DNA of 64,000 nt from Streptococcus ruminantium (GCF_003609975.1 NZ_AP018400.1:1500501-1564500); one strand, 5' to 3'; shown: positions 48,152-58,738, numbered from the stretch's first letter. Made by a program: numbers and translations. Notes: generated by a model from the sequence alone, not told the origin.

Positions 48152-51100
48152 ATGTTTTTCAATAAAAAAAATAGCCAACAAAAAAATTGGCGAATGATAA
48201 AAAAAGGAAAATTTTTCTGTTATGGCTGTACCCTCTTGTTAGCGATGGGGAGCTCACTAATCCTGCCAAGTGCAGAAGTTGCTGCATTAACAGAGGATGC
48301 CGCTGTAGAAACAGTTAAAACAGCAACCACAGAGGATGAACTCCCCACTGCTTCAACCGATCAATCGCTTGAATCAGATAAACTGGATAAAAGTGACCGA
48401 ACAGAACCTGTGCTACGTTCATCAAATACCACTTTGGAATCTTCCACTACAAATCAAATTGCGAATGTTTCTGCAAAAATCGAGGTTACTCCTGGTTTAG
48501 TAGGTGCTGCTAGTCGCACCAAAGCAACTCTCAATTTCGATATTGTCAATCCTTCAAGCCAAGGTTCTCCCATAGTTATTGAATACAAAAATGTCAATAC
48601 CACCATTTCTGACGGAGACCTCATCTATGATAATAAGGTAATCGGTACAGTAACATCTACTGTCGAAAGCAACATTCCTACAGATAGTAAAATGACAGGA
48701 GCTGAAACATTAGCACCTGAAGATAGTCTCTATAAAACGATTGTAACCATTACCTTAAATAATAATGCAGACAAGTATGCTACTGACCATCTCCCAATTT
48801 CTTTAAAAACAACTGCTTCAACTCCTCAAGCTGTAAAAGCACTGACTGCAAATCGTTCGTATGAAATCCCAGCTTCCATTAGTATCAATGGAAAAGAGGA
48901 AACAACCGTAACCGTACCGGTTCGAGAACTGGTTGTTCGAAACTTAGAAGTTGGAGATCAGACAAAAGTTTCTGCTGGATATACTATCACAACTGTAAAT
49001 GGAAAAGTCACTGCTCGCTATCGCTCAGTCTATATTATCCCTGGTACGACAGGATTACAAAATGGTGATATATTAACCATCAGTAAAGGACCAACTATTC
49101 CTTTTGATAACGACTCAGCTGTCATTGGTTCAGCCTATATATTACAAGGTGGAGCTGAAGAAATGGTTCCTGTAGGAGACAGTGGTGTAGCTTACAAGCA
49201 AATGACTAACTCTAGTGTTCGTTTAGTTTTACAATCCGTAGATGCTAAAACAACTACTTACCGTGTTTATGGTACCCTCGATCCAAAATACAATTCGTAT
49301 GAATGGACTATCCTCGGTGTTCTGCCAAAACTTAACGCACAATACGATGGATACAATGGCTTAAAAACATTTAACGATTTGCATGTAACTTTAACACGTA
49401 AGGGAGAAACGGTCTATGAAACTTTCAATGCTAGCGAAGGGGACCGCGTCAACGTTAATGGTACAGCAGTGCTTGTCTCCACAGAGGGACTTAGCTCGGT
49501 TTACACAGAATACTATTTAGATGGAAAACCAATGCCAGAAGTTTCCCGAGACCTTATTTTATCCAAAGTTGTTAAGGGAATTGACTACACAGCCCGAATT
49601 AAGGAGTTTGACAACTACGAGTATGTGGGACCACTAGAAGATTCCGCACCAATCACAGGAAAAAGTGCTGACACTGATTTAGTAGTAAAATTAAATTACA
49701 GGGCCAAGATAGAAGAATCAGTAGACTCAAAAGAAGTAACTCGTATCATCAAGTATGTGAACGAAAACGGCGACGAAGTAGCTCCGTCTGTCACCCAAAA
49801 AGCAGTCTTCAATCGCAAAAGGATGACCAATAAAGTCACTGGAGAGAAAACTTACGGAAATTGGGAAACAGAAAAAACAGTATGGGAGGCAGTAAACACC
49901 CCTGTCCTTGAGAACTACACAACTACTCAAACAGAAATTGCGGAAAAAACTGTATCACCAGATAGCACAGATAGTGTAGAAACTGTGACATATTTGCCAA
50001 CAAGTTCTCAAACAACAGAAAACAAAACGGTTAGCAGAACAATTAAGTATGTGGATAGAGATGGAAAAGAAATTGCACCAAGTACTACACAAACCGTAAA
50101 CTTCACACGAACAGTATCCACAAATGATGTTACTGGAGAGAAAACTTACGGAAATTGGGAGACAGAAAAAACAGTGTGGGAGGCAGTAAACACCCCTGTC
50201 CTTGAGAACTACACAACTACTCAAACAGAAATTGCGGAAAAAACTGTATCACCAGACAGCACAGATAGTGTAGAAACTGTGACATATTTGCCAACAAGTT
50301 CTCAAACAACAGAAAACAAAACGGTTAGCAGAACAATTAAGTATGTGGATAGAGATGGAAAAGAAATTGCACCAAGTACTACACAAACCGTAAACTTCAC
50401 ACGAACAGTATCCACAAATGATGTTACTGGAGAGAAAACTTACGGAAATTGGGAGACAGAAAAAACAGTGTGGGAAGCAGTAAACACCCCTGTCCTTGAG
50501 AACTACACAACTACTCAAACAGAAATTGCGGAAAAAACTGTATCACCAGACAGCACAGATAGTGTAGAAACTGTGACATATTTGCCAACAAGTTCTCAAA
50601 CAACAGAAAACAAAACGGTTAGCAGAACAATTAAGTACGTGGATAGAGATGGAAAAGAAATTGCACCAAGTACTACACAAACCGTAAACTTCACACGAAC
50701 AGTATCCACAAATGATGTTACTGGAGAGAAAACTTACGGAAATTGGGAAACAGAAAAAACAGTGTGGGAAGCAGTAAACACCCCTGTCCTTGAGAACTAC
50801 ACAACTACTCAAACAGAAATTGCGGAAAAAACTGTATCACCAGACAGCACAGATAGTGTAGAAACTGTGACATATTTGCCAACAAGTTCTCAAACAACAG
50901 AAAACAAAACGGTTAGCAGAACAATTAAGTACGTGGATAGAGATGGAAAAGAAATTGCACCAAGTACTACACAAACCGTAAACTTCACACGAACAGTATC
51001 CACAAATGATGTTACTGGAGAGAAAACTTACGGAAATTGGGAAACAGAAAAAACAGTGTGGGAGGCAGTAAACACCCCTGTCCTTGAGAACTACACAACT

Positions 51101-51397
51101 ACTCAAACAGAAATTGCGAAAAAAACTGTATCACCAGATAGCACAGATAGTGTAGAAACTGTGACATATACACTCACTAAAGCTGCTACAGCTAAATCAC
51201 CAACAACTGAAGAAGAAACAATGCCAACAGGAACTGTAAGACAGCTAACCAAGTCAACAACTTCTGAATCACCTCTGAAACTTCCTCAACTGCCTAAAAC
51301 TGGTGACGAAGTTTCTAATCTAAGCATACTAGGCACTACTTTGCTTGCTAGTTGCTCATTTCTTCTTATTAAGCCTAAAAAAAGACAAGAAGATTAG
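48152..51397 (+). CDS. LPXTG-anchored repeat surface protein (putative adhesin)
   Basis: 1081 residues. A signal peptide (basic KKGKFF, hydrophobic YGCTLLLAMGSSLIL) ends near residue 45. A non-repetitive region of about 470 residues follows. Next is one diverged copy and four nearly identical 98-residue repeats (KTVSRTIKYVDRDGKEIAPS to SVETVTYLPT), similar to MucBP/Mub-type repeats. The end is LPKTG (about 1045), a hydrophobic stretch and KPKKRQED. Sortase should anchor it to the wall. A ribosome site AAGGAGAC precedes the ATG. The ligand is unknown. The promoter carries a (TA)7 tract. Confidence 0.92.
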   Translation: MFFNKKNSQQKNWRMIKKGKFFCYGCTLLLAMGSSLILPSAEVAALTEDAAVETVKTATTEDELPTASTDQSLESDKLDKSDRTEPVLRSSNTTLESSTTNQIANVSAKIEVTPGLVGAASRTKATLNFDIVNPSSQGSPIVIEYKNVNTTISDGDLIYDNKVIGTVTSTVESNIPTDSKMTGAETLAPEDSLYKTIVTITLNNNADKYATDHLPISLKTTASTPQAVKALTANRSYEIPASISINGKEETTVTVPVRELVVRNLEVGDQTKVSAGYTITTVNGKVTARYRSVYIIPGTTGLQNGDILTISKGPTIPFDNDSAVIGSAYILQGGAEEMVPVGDSGVAYKQMTNSSVRLVLQSVDAKTTTYRVYGTLDPKYNSYEWTILGVLPKLNAQYDGYNGLKTFNDLHVTLTRKGETVYETFNASEGDRVNVNGTAVLVSTEGLSSVYTEYYLDGKPMPEVSRDLILSKVVKGIDYTARIKEFDNYEYVGPLEDSAPITGKSADTDLVVKLNYRAKIEESVDSKEVTRIIKYVNENGDEVAPSVTQKAVFNRKRMTNKVTGEKTYGNWETEKTVWEAVNTPVLENYTTTQTEIAEKTVSPDSTDSVETVTYLPTSSQTTENKTVSRTIKYVDRDGKEIAPSTTQTVNFTRTVSTNDVTGEKTYGNWETEKTVWEAVNTPVLENYTTTQTEIAEKTVSPDSTDSVETVTYLPTSSQTTENKTVSRTIKYVDRDGKEIAPSTTQTVNFTRTVSTNDVTGEKTYGNWETEKTVWEAVNTPVLENYTTTQTEIAEKTVSPDSTDSVETVTYLPTSSQTTENKTVSRTIKYVDRDGKEIAPSTTQTVNFTRTVSTNDVTGEKTYGNWETEKTVWEAVNTPVLENYTTTQTEIAEKTVSPDSTDSVETVTYLPTSSQTTENKTVSRTIKYVDRDGKEIAPSTTQTVNFTRTVSTNDVTGEKTYGNWETEKTVWEAVNTPVLENYTTTQTEIAKKTVSPDSTDSVETVTYTLTKAATAKSPTTEEETMPTGTVRQLTKSTTSESPLKLPQLPKTGDEVSNLSILGTTLLASCSFLLIKPKKRQED
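49737..51173 (+). repeat. Tandem 294-bp coding repeats
   Basis: Four copies (anchor GAAAACAAAACGG at about 50019, 50313, 50607 and 50901) differ at only a few bases, preceded by a more diverged copy from about 49737. The period is exactly 98 codons. The near-identity suggests recent expansion or gene conversion. Confidence 0.9.
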
Positions 51398-51800
51398 GAA
51401 TTGAACCCAGATTTTTCTCATTATATCAAAAGTAAATATGGAAACTAGACGGTAGATAGGACTAAGACTCTTTAAAACGGTTGACAAAATCGCACTTTAA
51501 TGTTTGGAGAGCAAAGTAAAATCTGAATAGCAATGTAAAAAGCGAACCACTAAGAATTCTGATGAACAGAAAACTAAGTGGTTCGCCTTTCTTATTCCTT
51601 CGATTTACTATTCGAGGCAATGTACTGTAAGCTACTAATCTACAAGGGAGCAAACATCATAAAGCATAGGAATGCAGTTAAAAACAATATCCGTCCAAAC
51701 AATCTCAAATTATTGTCAATTTATTAGGATGTCCCATGTCTTTAGAGATCAAAAGAATATACCGCCACCTCAATAAATATATTTTTTTGATAGATTATTC
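51398..51800. other. Gene-free stretch with GCGAAC repeat copy C
   Basis: No coding frame. It holds hairpin repeat C (51537-51593), which probably ends the adhesin transcript; the rest is featureless. Confidence 0.5.
51537..51593. repeat. GCGAAC hairpin repeat, copy C
   Basis: AAAAAGCGAACCACT/AGTGGTTCGCCTTT arms around a loop with ATTCT and AGAAAACT, as in copies A and B. Confidence 0.7.
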
Positions 51801-52589
51801 TCAACCTTTAATCCGATTCAGATAGTCCTGATAGGTCTCTGTTTCCATCAAAGCTTTGGCATTCTCAACGCGATCCTTCGTGGGAGGTTTTGTCCCTTCC
51901 AGTGGATATGGTCTTCCTAATTCTCGCCACTTAAATTCACCAAGATTGTGATAAGGTAAAACCTCAAAACGCTCCACATTGTTCAACGTTTTGACAAACT
52001 TCCCTAATTCGATCAAGTCTTGGTCTCGGTCCGTCAAATTTGGAACCAATACATGGCGAATCCAAACAGGTTTACCAATATCCGATAGATAGCGCGCGCA
52101 ATCCAAAATCGTTTTATTGCTATGTCCCGTCACAATCCGATGTTGTTCCGGGTTCATTTCTTTAATATCAAGAAGCACTAAATCTGTCACTTCCATCAGA
52201 CGGCTATACTTTTCTAAGTAACGCTCTGTCTTACGAAAGGTCAAAGCACAGGTATCCAGAGTTGTATGAATCCCTTTTTCTTTTGCGAGAGTAAAAAGAG
52301 CAATTAAAAAATCGATCTGGATCGTCGCTTCGCCACCAGAAACCGTAATCCCACCTTCTTTCCCCCAGAACATGCGAAAACGCAAAGCCTCATTGAGCAC
52401 ATCTTCTGCGGTCCGTTCCGTTGCCGATGGATTGACCAAGTCCCACGTATCCGGATTATGGCAATACTGGCAACGCATGTGACATCCTTGCATAAAGACA
52501 ACAAAACGCACCCCTGGTCCATCGACAGAACCAAAACTTTCTGTTGAATGAACCAATCCTGTGACCGTACGATAATCAACCTCTGTCAT
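51801..52589 (-). CDS. pflA: Pyruvate formate-lyase activating enzyme
   Basis: 262 residues. The radical-SAM motif CHMRCQYC binds the iron-sulfur cluster, and the SAM-binding GGE is in ITVSGGEATIQ. It installs the glycyl radical on pyruvate formate-lyase for mixed-acid fermentation. The AAGGATGAG ribosome site precedes the ATG. A palindromic AGCGT-AA-ACGCT (52630-52643) upstream may be a CcpA site. Confidence 0.94.
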   Translation of the reverse strand: MTEVDYRTVTGLVHSTESFGSVDGPGVRFVVFMQGCHMRCQYCHNPDTWDLVNPSATERTAEDVLNEALRFRMFWGKEGGITVSGGEATIQIDFLIALFTLAKEKGIHTTLDTCALTFRKTERYLEKYSRLMEVTDLVLLDIKEMNPEQHRIVTGHSNKTILDCARYLSDIGKPVWIRHVLVPNLTDRDQDLIELGKFVKTLNNVERFEVLPYHNLGEFKWRELGRPYPLEGTKPPTKDRVENAKALMETETYQDYLNRIKG

Positions 52590-52629
52590 AATCTCATCCT
52601 TATCACTTAATAAAACTAGTATAACACAA

Positions 52630-52643
52630 AAGCGTAAACGCTC
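52630..52643 (-). promoter_or_regulatory. Candidate cre-like palindrome upstream of pflA
   Basis: AAGCGTAAACGCTC, arms AGCGT/ACGCT, about 45 bases ahead of the pflA start. It lacks the flanking TG/CA of a perfect CcpA site. Confidence 0.35.
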
Positions 52644-52715
52644 CTATCATTTGCTTTCATATCTGCTTTTCATTGATTTTTTCAGAAAGATGCAAAGCGA
52701 AAAAGACTAGCTTCC

Positions 52716-54053
52716 CTAGTCCTTCTCTGTTTCTTCCTCCTCAATCGGTGTCATCAGGATCTTTAACTTGATAACACGACCATTCTTCACCTTATCATTG
52801 ACGAGGACTAAATGGTGCCTCTTACTGTCTACTTCAAAGGAAACTTTTTCATCCTGACTCGGAATCGTCCCAACACCAGTCAGATAATAACCAGCAATGG
52901 TATCCACATTATCACTTTCTAATTCCATATCAAAATGTTCATTGAAATCATTAAGGGTCATACTCCCTTGAACAATGTAGGTGTTCTCAGCAATTTCACG
53001 GACAAAGATCTCTGTTTTATCCGTTTCATCATCAATTTCTCCAACGATTTCCTCCAGCAAATCTTCTAAGGTAACAAGACCAGCGACACCACCATATTCA
53101 TCTAGCAAAATCGCCATCTGATTTTGAGTGTTACGTAAAGCCTTAAGCAAATCATCTACAAAAATTGTCTCTGGTACAAAAAGCGGTTCCTGCATTATTC
53201 GGCGAATATTCAATTGGTCAAAACCAACGGTAAAGGCTTCTGATAATATTTTCTTGGTATGTATCAGACCAATAATATTATCCTTATCGCCATCATAAAC
53301 TGGAATCCGTGAAAAATTCTGTTTGAGAATAGCTGTTAGAATCGTCTCTATATCATCTTCGACATCCACCATGAAAGCATCTGTTCTTGGTACCATCACT
53401 TCTCGTGCCATCAATTCATCCAATGAAAAGATGCCTTGTAGCATTTCGATTTCTTCAGCATCCAAGGTTTGTTCGCTTTTGGTTAAAATGTACTCGATTT
53501 CATCCCTAGTCATCTGCTCATCCGCATCATCAAAGCTCATTGGAGTTATACGACTGATGAGATTGGTCGCAGCAGAAAGGAGCCAAACAAAGGGGCTCAC
53601 AATCTTGCCCAAGAAAATGATAACCGGCGCTGTAACGACTGCCAGATTTTCTTTCATATTCATAGCAATCCGTTTTGGATAGAGTTCGCCAAGAACGATG
53701 GAGATAAAAGTCAACATAGCAAGTGCCAACCAATAACCTGCTGTCTGAGCAGTTGAGGAACTTCCTAGCCATTTTGCAAATACAGAACCCAAATCATTGG
53801 CTAAGCTAGCACCAGAAAGAATCGAGATAAAGGTGATACCAACTTGGATCGTTGAAAGAAAATTATTTGGATTCTCCAAAACTGCGACTAAGCGAATATA
53901 CTTTTTTTCCCCTTCTGCTGCCTTTTGTTCCACCCTTGAACGATTGAGGGAAACCAAGGCCATTTCTGAAGCCGAAAAGAAAGCATTGAGCAAGGTCAAT
54001 AGTAAAAGCAATAAAATCTGTAGTTGAATGGTCTGACTACCAGGGTCTTCCAT
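52716..54053 (-). CDS. CNNM/CBS/CorC-type membrane protein
   Basis: 445 residues. The N-terminal CNNM (DUF21) domain has about four membrane segments (FFSASEMALVSLNRSR), then a CBS pair (VPRTDAFMVDVEDDI; ILLDEYGGVAGLVTLEDLLEEIVGEI) and a CorC_HlyC domain. Often annotated as hemolysin; the family is now linked to magnesium or other cation export. The substrate is unproven. It is a single gene. Confidence 0.9.
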   Translation of the reverse strand: MEDPGSQTIQLQILLLLLLTLLNAFFSASEMALVSLNRSRVEQKAAEGEKKYIRLVAVLENPNNFLSTIQVGITFISILSGASLANDLGSVFAKWLGSSSTAQTAGYWLALAMLTFISIVLGELYPKRIAMNMKENLAVVTAPVIIFLGKIVSPFVWLLSAATNLISRITPMSFDDADEQMTRDEIEYILTKSEQTLDAEEIEMLQGIFSLDELMAREVMVPRTDAFMVDVEDDIETILTAILKQNFSRIPVYDGDKDNIIGLIHTKKILSEAFTVGFDQLNIRRIMQEPLFVPETIFVDDLLKALRNTQNQMAILLDEYGGVAGLVTLEDLLEEIVGEIDDETDKTEIFVREIAENTYIVQGSMTLNDFNEHFDMELESDNVDTIAGYYLTGVGTIPSQDEKVSFEVDSKRHHLVLVNDKVKNGRVIKLKILMTPIEEEETEKD

Positions 54054-54356
54054 GATGTTCTCCTAAAAATAAAGTTGTCTGATCTTTTGAAATAGAATGA
54101 ACTGCCGATATTTTTCGACTAGTCTTATTCCGGTTATGCCAGTATCTAGGAAAGCAAAAAATCCAGTTTTAGTTTTGATCTCTTCCATTCCTCTCTAGAC
54201 TGTTCAAGCTAACCTAATAGCTATTTTATTTGGCTATAACATTTCTATTATATCATAAATCATCAGAACTAGTCCATTTCTGACTAAAAATATATAATTG
54301 ATACAAAACGTGGAATATATTTATCTACTGAGTTACGAATTACATCAATATCCATT
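54054..54356. other. Gene-free stretch upstream of the CNNM gene
   Basis: AT-rich, with no coding frame or clear hairpin; the CNNM gene promoter is presumably here. Confidence 0.4.
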
Positions 54357-54911
54357 TTATTTTGAGCTGATTTTTAATCTCTCTACCATCACCAAAAATG
54401 GAGGTGTGTTGACTTGGTTGAGTGGTTTATAGAGCATGGCTGTAAAAACAGTCTGATCCAGTTGGCTAACAAAATCAAGCACAGCATCCTTCTCCACTGC
54501 TCCACCTTCATGTCCATAATAGATCATAATAGCTAGACGACCACCCACCACTAGACGGTCAAGAATCTTTCCAATAGCCTCTAAGGTGGTTGCAGGCAAA
54601 GTAATAACAGATTTATCTGCAGATGGTAAATACCCCAGATTGAAAATAGCCGCTTTGCACTCATCTACATACTGATCAACAGTTTCATGTCCAGCTAGAA
54701 CTAATTTGGCATTTGTTAAACCTGCTTGTTCTAGCTTTGTAGCTGTTGTGGTCAAGGCCTGTTGCTGAATATCAAAAGCCACTACTTTTCCTGCTCTCTG
54801 TGCTAAAAATAAGGTATCGTAGCCATTTCCCATCGTCGCATCAACCGCTAAATCTTGGGCTGTCAAAATCTCATCTAAGAAAGCATGGGCCATATGTAGG
54901 GGTCTGAGCAT
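54357..54911 (-). CDS. Class I SAM-dependent methyltransferase (YtqB-like)
   Basis: 184 residues, Rossmann-type. The SAM loop DATMGNGYDTLFLA is near residues 23-36, followed by FDIQQQAL and the motif FNLGYLPSADKSVIT. It matches the YtqB group of putative rRNA methylases. The substrate is not known. The ribosome site GGAGGG-like precedes the ATG at 54911. Confidence 0.87.
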   Translation of the reverse strand: MLRPLHMAHAFLDEILTAQDLAVDATMGNGYDTLFLAQRAGKVVAFDIQQQALTTTATKLEQAGLTNAKLVLAGHETVDQYVDECKAAIFNLGYLPSADKSVITLPATTLEAIGKILDRLVVGGRLAIMIYYGHEGGAVEKDAVLDFVSQLDQTVFTAMLYKPLNQVNTPPFLVMVERLKISSK

Positions 54912-55116
54912 ATTTTTCCCTCCAAAAAAACTATTTTTATTTGACGTAAAATTAAATCACAAGCTAGTATAACACAAAAGAGAGGGAATTGGGTATGAGT
55001 ACCATATTTCCTAACCTTTCGCTAGCTACCACACCCAACTCTAAGTTTCTACCAATCTGCTTGTTCTCGTGAGTTTAAGCAAATTCTATCAGTTCTTTCA
55101 ATTTTCCGTCCATCTT

Positions 55117-55124
55117 TACGAATA
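55117..55124 (+). promoter_or_regulatory. ComX cin-box
   Basis: TACGAATA, the consensus recognised by the competence sigma factor ComX/SigX, 7 bases before the start codon of the prepilin peptidase. Confidence 0.75.
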
Positions 55125-55131
55125 AGTAAGC

Positions 55132-55776
55132 ATGAAGACATTTATCTTATTTTTCCTCGGAGCTTCTATCGGCTCCTTTCTGGGACTGGTGATTGATCGC
55201 TTCCCTGAATATTCCATTATTGCACCGGCCAGCCATTGCAATCATTGCAAGAGACAGCTCAAGGCCTGGGACTTGATCCCTATCCTGTCTCAATTGTTGA
55301 CAAAATCCAAGTGCCGCTACTGTAAAGCAAAGATTCCTTATTGGTATCTAGGATTGGAATGTCTATCTGGTCTTTTTGTTCTGCTCTGGCATCTACAGTT
55401 CCTATCCGTATTGGAAACTGTCCTGCTAGTTGGCGGACTGGTCCTGACCATTTACGATATTAAATATCAGGAATATCCCTTTGCAATCTGGCTGTTTTTT
55501 ACTTTCGTCGGACTGGTTCTCTCTCAGCTCAACTGGCTTTTCTGCGGCTTTTTGCTCCTAGCTTATCTGACGGAAAAATGGCAATGGAAGATTGGCTCCG
55601 GTGACTTCCTCTATCTGGCAAGTCTGTCCCTTGTCTTTGGCTTTATGGAAATACTCTGGATTGTCCAAGTCAGCTCCCTTCTAGGACTAGCTATCTTTTT
55701 CATCTTTAAACCCAAGTCTCTACCCTACGTACCTTTTCTTTTTTTAGCTAGCATTATCATCAACCTATACCTGTAA
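55132..55776 (+). CDS. Type IV prepilin peptidase of the competence pilus
   Basis: 214 residues, A24 family (PilD/ComC/CilC). N-terminal GASIGSFLGLVIDR, two CxxC pairs (CNHCKR, CRYCKAK), and the aspartyl-protease Asp residues in TIYDIKYQEYP and GSGDFLYL. It cleaves and N-methylates prepilins of the DNA-uptake pilus. The cin-box only 7 bases upstream ties it to competence and suggests a leaderless message, as no Shine-Dalgarno is present. Confidence 0.93.
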   Translation: MKTFILFFLGASIGSFLGLVIDRFPEYSIIAPASHCNHCKRQLKAWDLIPILSQLLTKSKCRYCKAKIPYWYLGLECLSGLFVLLWHLQFLSVLETVLLVGGLVLTIYDIKYQEYPFAIWLFFTFVGLVLSQLNWLFCGFLLLAYLTEKWQWKIGSGDFLYLASLSLVFGFMEILWIVQVSSLLGLAIFFIFKPKSLPYVPFLFLASIIINLYL

Positions 55777-55881
55777 ATCGAGCTTGTCTCGATTTTTTTG
55801 GTATAATAGAACACATATTAGGATTCAATAAGCACCAAAAACGAATGAACTTCATTTTATAGAAACAAAAGGAGAAAAACA

Positions 55882-57342
55882 ATGACACAATTCCAGGATG
55901 ATAGCCTAACCCTGCACACCGATCTTTACCAGATCAACATGATGCAGGTTTATTTTAACCAACGCATTCATGATAAACATGCAGTATTTGAAGTCTACTT
56001 CCGTTCACAACCTTTTAAAAATGGCTATGCTGTCTTTGCGGGATTGGAGCGCGTGGTTGACTATCTCAACAATCTCAGCTTCAGCCAGACTGATATGGAC
56101 TATTTGACAGACTTGGGTTATCCACAAGATTTTCTTGACTACTTGGCAAATTTGAAAATGACCCTGACCGTCCGCTCTGCTAAAGAAGGAGACTTGGTCT
56201 ATGCCAACGAACCAATCATGCAAATAGAAGGTCCTTTGGCCCAATGCCAACTGGTTGAGACAGCCATTTTAAATATCGTCAATTATCAAACTTTAATTGC
56301 TACTAAAGCCCGTCGTATCAAGGCTGTAATAGAAGATGAGCCTTTGATGGAGTTTGGTACTCGTCGTGCCCAAGAACTGGATGCAGCTATCTGGGGAACT
56401 CGAGCAGCCTTTATCGGTGGTGCTTCTGCCACTTCCAATGTCCGAGCTGGAAAACTGTTCGACATTCCTGTAGCAGGCACTCACGCCCATGCTCTGGTCC
56501 AAACCTATGGTGATGACTATAAGGCCTTCAAAGCCTATGCAGAAACCCACAAAGATTGTGTTTTCTTAGTGGATACCTACGACACCCTTCGCATAGGCGT
56601 TCCTGCAGCCATTCGCGTTGCCAAGGAAATGGGAGATCAAATCAACTTTAAAGGCGTTCGCATTGACTCTGGGGACATGGCCTACATTTCAAAAAAAGTA
56701 CGTCAACAATTGGATGATGCTGGTTTTACAGACGCAAAAATCTATGCTTCCAATGATCTTGACGAAAACACCATCCTCAACCTGAAAATGCAAAAAGCAA
56801 AAATTGACGTATGGGGAGTTGGAACCAAGCTCATTACTGCCTATGATCAACCAGCCTTAGGAGCTGTCTACAAAATTGTCTCTATTGAAGATGAAGATGG
56901 AAATATGCGCGATACCATCAAATTGTCCTCTAACGCTGAAAAAGTATCCACACCAGGCAAAAAGCAGGTTTGGCGAATCACGTCTAAAGAAAAAGGAAAA
57001 TCTGAAGGCGACTATATCACCTTTGCCGATACAGATGTGACCCAGATGGATAGCATCTATATGTTCCACCCAACCTATACCTATATCAATAAAACTATTG
57101 AGCATTTTGAAGCGCGGCCACTTCTGGTTCCTATTTTTGAAAATGGTAAGCAAGTTTACGACCTTCCAAGTCTAGCTGATATTCAAGCCTATGCTAACCA
57201 AGAAATTGACAAGCTCTGGGATGAATATAAGCGCGTCCTTAATCCACAACTCTACCCAGTTGACTTGGCTCAGGATGTTTGGGATAACAAGATGAACCTT
57301 ATCAATCGCATTCGTAAACAAAGTCAGACCAAGTCTATCTAA
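55882..57342 (+). CDS. pncB: Nicotinate phosphoribosyltransferase
   Basis: 486 residues. It makes nicotinate mononucleotide from nicotinate and PRPP with ATP hydrolysis, in NAD salvage. Visible landmarks: [38 protein letters not shown] and [17 protein letters not shown] precedes the ATG by 8 bases. It is followed 13 bases later by nadE, the last step of the same pathway, so they form an operon. Confidence 0.96.
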   Translation: MTQFQDDSLTLHTDLYQINMMQVYFNQRIHDKHAVFEVYFRSQPFKNGYAVFAGLERVVDYLNNLSFSQTDMDYLTDLGYPQDFLDYLANLKMTLTVRSAKEGDLVYANEPIMQIEGPLAQCQLVETAILNIVNYQTLIATKARRIKAVIEDEPLMEFGTRRAQELDAAIWGTRAAFIGGASATSNVRAGKLFDIPVAGTHAHALVQTYGDDYKAFKAYAETHKDCVFLVDTYDTLRIGVPAAIRVAKEMGDQINFKGVRIDSGDMAYISKKVRQQLDDAGFTDAKIYASNDLDENTILNLKMQKAKIDVWGVGTKLITAYDQPALGAVYKIVSIEDEDGNMRDTIKLSSNAEKVSTPGKKQVWRITSKEKGKSEGDYITFADTDVTQMDSIYMFHPTYTYINKTIEHFEARPLLVPIFENGKQVYDLPSLADIQAYANQEIDKLWDEYKRVLNPQLYPVDLAQDVWDNKMNLINRIRKQSQTKSI

Positions 57343-57355
57343 TGAAAGGTACTAT

Positions 57356-58180
57356 ATGACATTACAAGAAATCATTATCAAAGAACTAGGTGTCAAGCCT
57401 CAAATCAACCCTCAGGAGGAGATTCGCCGCTCTATTGATTTTCTAAAAGATTATCTAAAAAAACATCCATTTTTAAAAACCTATGTTTTAGGAATTTCTG
57501 GTGGACAAGACTCGACCCTTGCGGGGCGCTTGGCTCAGTTAGCCATGGAGGAAATGCGAACTGAGACCGGCGACAATGATTACCAGTTTATTGCTATCCG
57601 CCTTCCATATGGTGTGCAAGCTGATGAGTCTGATGCTCAAGCTGCCCTTGCATTCATTCAACCAGATGTCAGTCTAACCATTAACATTAAAGAGCCAACA
57701 GATGCTATGGTAGGAGCTGTCAATACCAATGGTCTAACCATGTCTGATTTTAACAAGGGAAATGCCAAAGCTCGCATGCGAATGATTGCCCAGTATGCTA
57801 TTGCTGGCGAACGTAAAGGAGCTGTCATTGGAACCGATCATGCTGCTGAAAATATTACTGGCTTCTTCACCAAACACGGAGATGGCGGAGCCGATATTCT
57901 TCCTCTCTATCGCCTTAACAAACGCCAAGGTAAACAACTATTGGCCGAACTCGGTGCTGAGGCCAAGCTCTACGAAAAAATCCCAACCGCAGATTTGGAA
58001 GATGACAAGCCTGGCTTGGCTGACGAAACCGCTCTGGGAGTTACTTACAACCAAATTGATGACTATCTTGAAGGAAAAACTATTGCCCCTCAAGCTCAGA
58101 CCATCATTGAAAGCTGGTGGAAGAAAACTGCCCATAAGCGCCACCTTCCCATTACTATCTTTGATGATTTTTGGAAGTAA
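57356..58180 (+). CDS. nadE: NAD+ synthetase (ammonia-dependent)
   Basis: 274 residues. It amidates nicotinate adenine dinucleotide to NAD. The PP-loop [11 protein letters not shown] (about residues 47-57) and the [23 protein letters not shown] segment are present. There is no glutaminase domain, so ammonia is the nitrogen donor. It completes the salvage operon with pncB. Confidence 0.97.
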   Translation: MTLQEIIIKELGVKPQINPQEEIRRSIDFLKDYLKKHPFLKTYVLGISGGQDSTLAGRLAQLAMEEMRTETGDNDYQFIAIRLPYGVQADESDAQAALAFIQPDVSLTINIKEPTDAMVGAVNTNGLTMSDFNKGNAKARMRMIAQYAIAGERKGAVIGTDHAAENITGFFTKHGDGGADILPLYRLNKRQGKQLLAELGAEAKLYEKIPTADLEDDKPGLADETALGVTYNQIDDYLEGKTIAPQAQTIIESWWKKTAHKRHLPITIFDDFWK

Positions 58181-58267
58181 ACTTGGTCAGGAAAAGATAA
58201 ACTCGGTCGGTACATTTTACATACAAAAGCGATCATCCTCTCCTATTCACAGCTAATAGTGCCTTAT

Positions 58268-58306
58268 AAAAATGACCTGCCCTAGATAAATGGACAAGTC
58301 ATTTTT
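58268..58306 (+). terminator. Terminator of pncB-nadE
   Basis: Imperfect AAAATGACCTG/CAAGTCATTTTTT hairpin with T-run. The minus strand between it and 58427 has no coding frame. Confidence 0.7.
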
Positions 58307-58427
58307 TATTTTCTAAGTATTTACAAATTCCGCAAAAGGAGCTTACAAGCTACAATCGTTTCGGCATTGCCTCATTTGCAACTAGGTAACATCAAGCAAG
58401 TACTAGCCTACACAAGGCGATAATATG

Positions 58428-58732
58428 AAAAATCCCTCGCAGGCTTTTCCCGCGAGGACACCAATGGATACGGTACCACCCACTTATGAACCTTGACTAG
58501 AAAGATCCATAGGTTTCTCCTTAAAAAGGAGGCGCACGATAAGGGAAAGGTGTGAGGACCGAATTCTCAGTGTTTCGAGTTCTTCGAACCAAATTTGCTT
58601 ACCCAAATCTATAACTCTTAGAAATGGATACAACTGCTCATTTGGCTTCAGCTTATTTCATAAACTCTTGCCATCTAGTTACACCAACCACAGGTTATCT
58701 ATAGACAATCTATTTATTACTTCTACTGATTA
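58428..58732 (-). ncRNA. Orphan T-box leader
   Basis: Minus strand: a promoter, a long structured leader, the T-box core GGGTGGTACCG (58471-58481 on the plus strand), and the terminator CCTCGCGGG/GCCTGCGAGG with TTTTT (58428-58457). The UGGU bulge would pair with a tRNA 3' end ACCA, so the cognate tRNA should have A as discriminator. ATGGAT and ATCCAT flank the T-box and can form the antiterminator. No minus-strand gene follows before nadE, so the regulated gene is missing. The specifier codon could not be assigned with confidence. Confidence 0.8.
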
Positions 58733-58738
58733 TATATG

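Noticed and set aside
49955-51106. Four identical-looking minus-strand ORFs of 89 codons
   Set aside because: They are antisense shadows of the 294-bp adhesin repeats, with no ribosome sites and an amino-acid content typical of shadows.
49737-51173. Regular repeats as a possible CRISPR array
   Set aside because: The period is 294 bases, in frame and coding; there are no short repeats with unique spacers and no cas genes.
58181-58427. A small gene regulated by the T-box
   Set aside because: The only minus-strand ATG frames close within about 10 codons and have no family resemblance.
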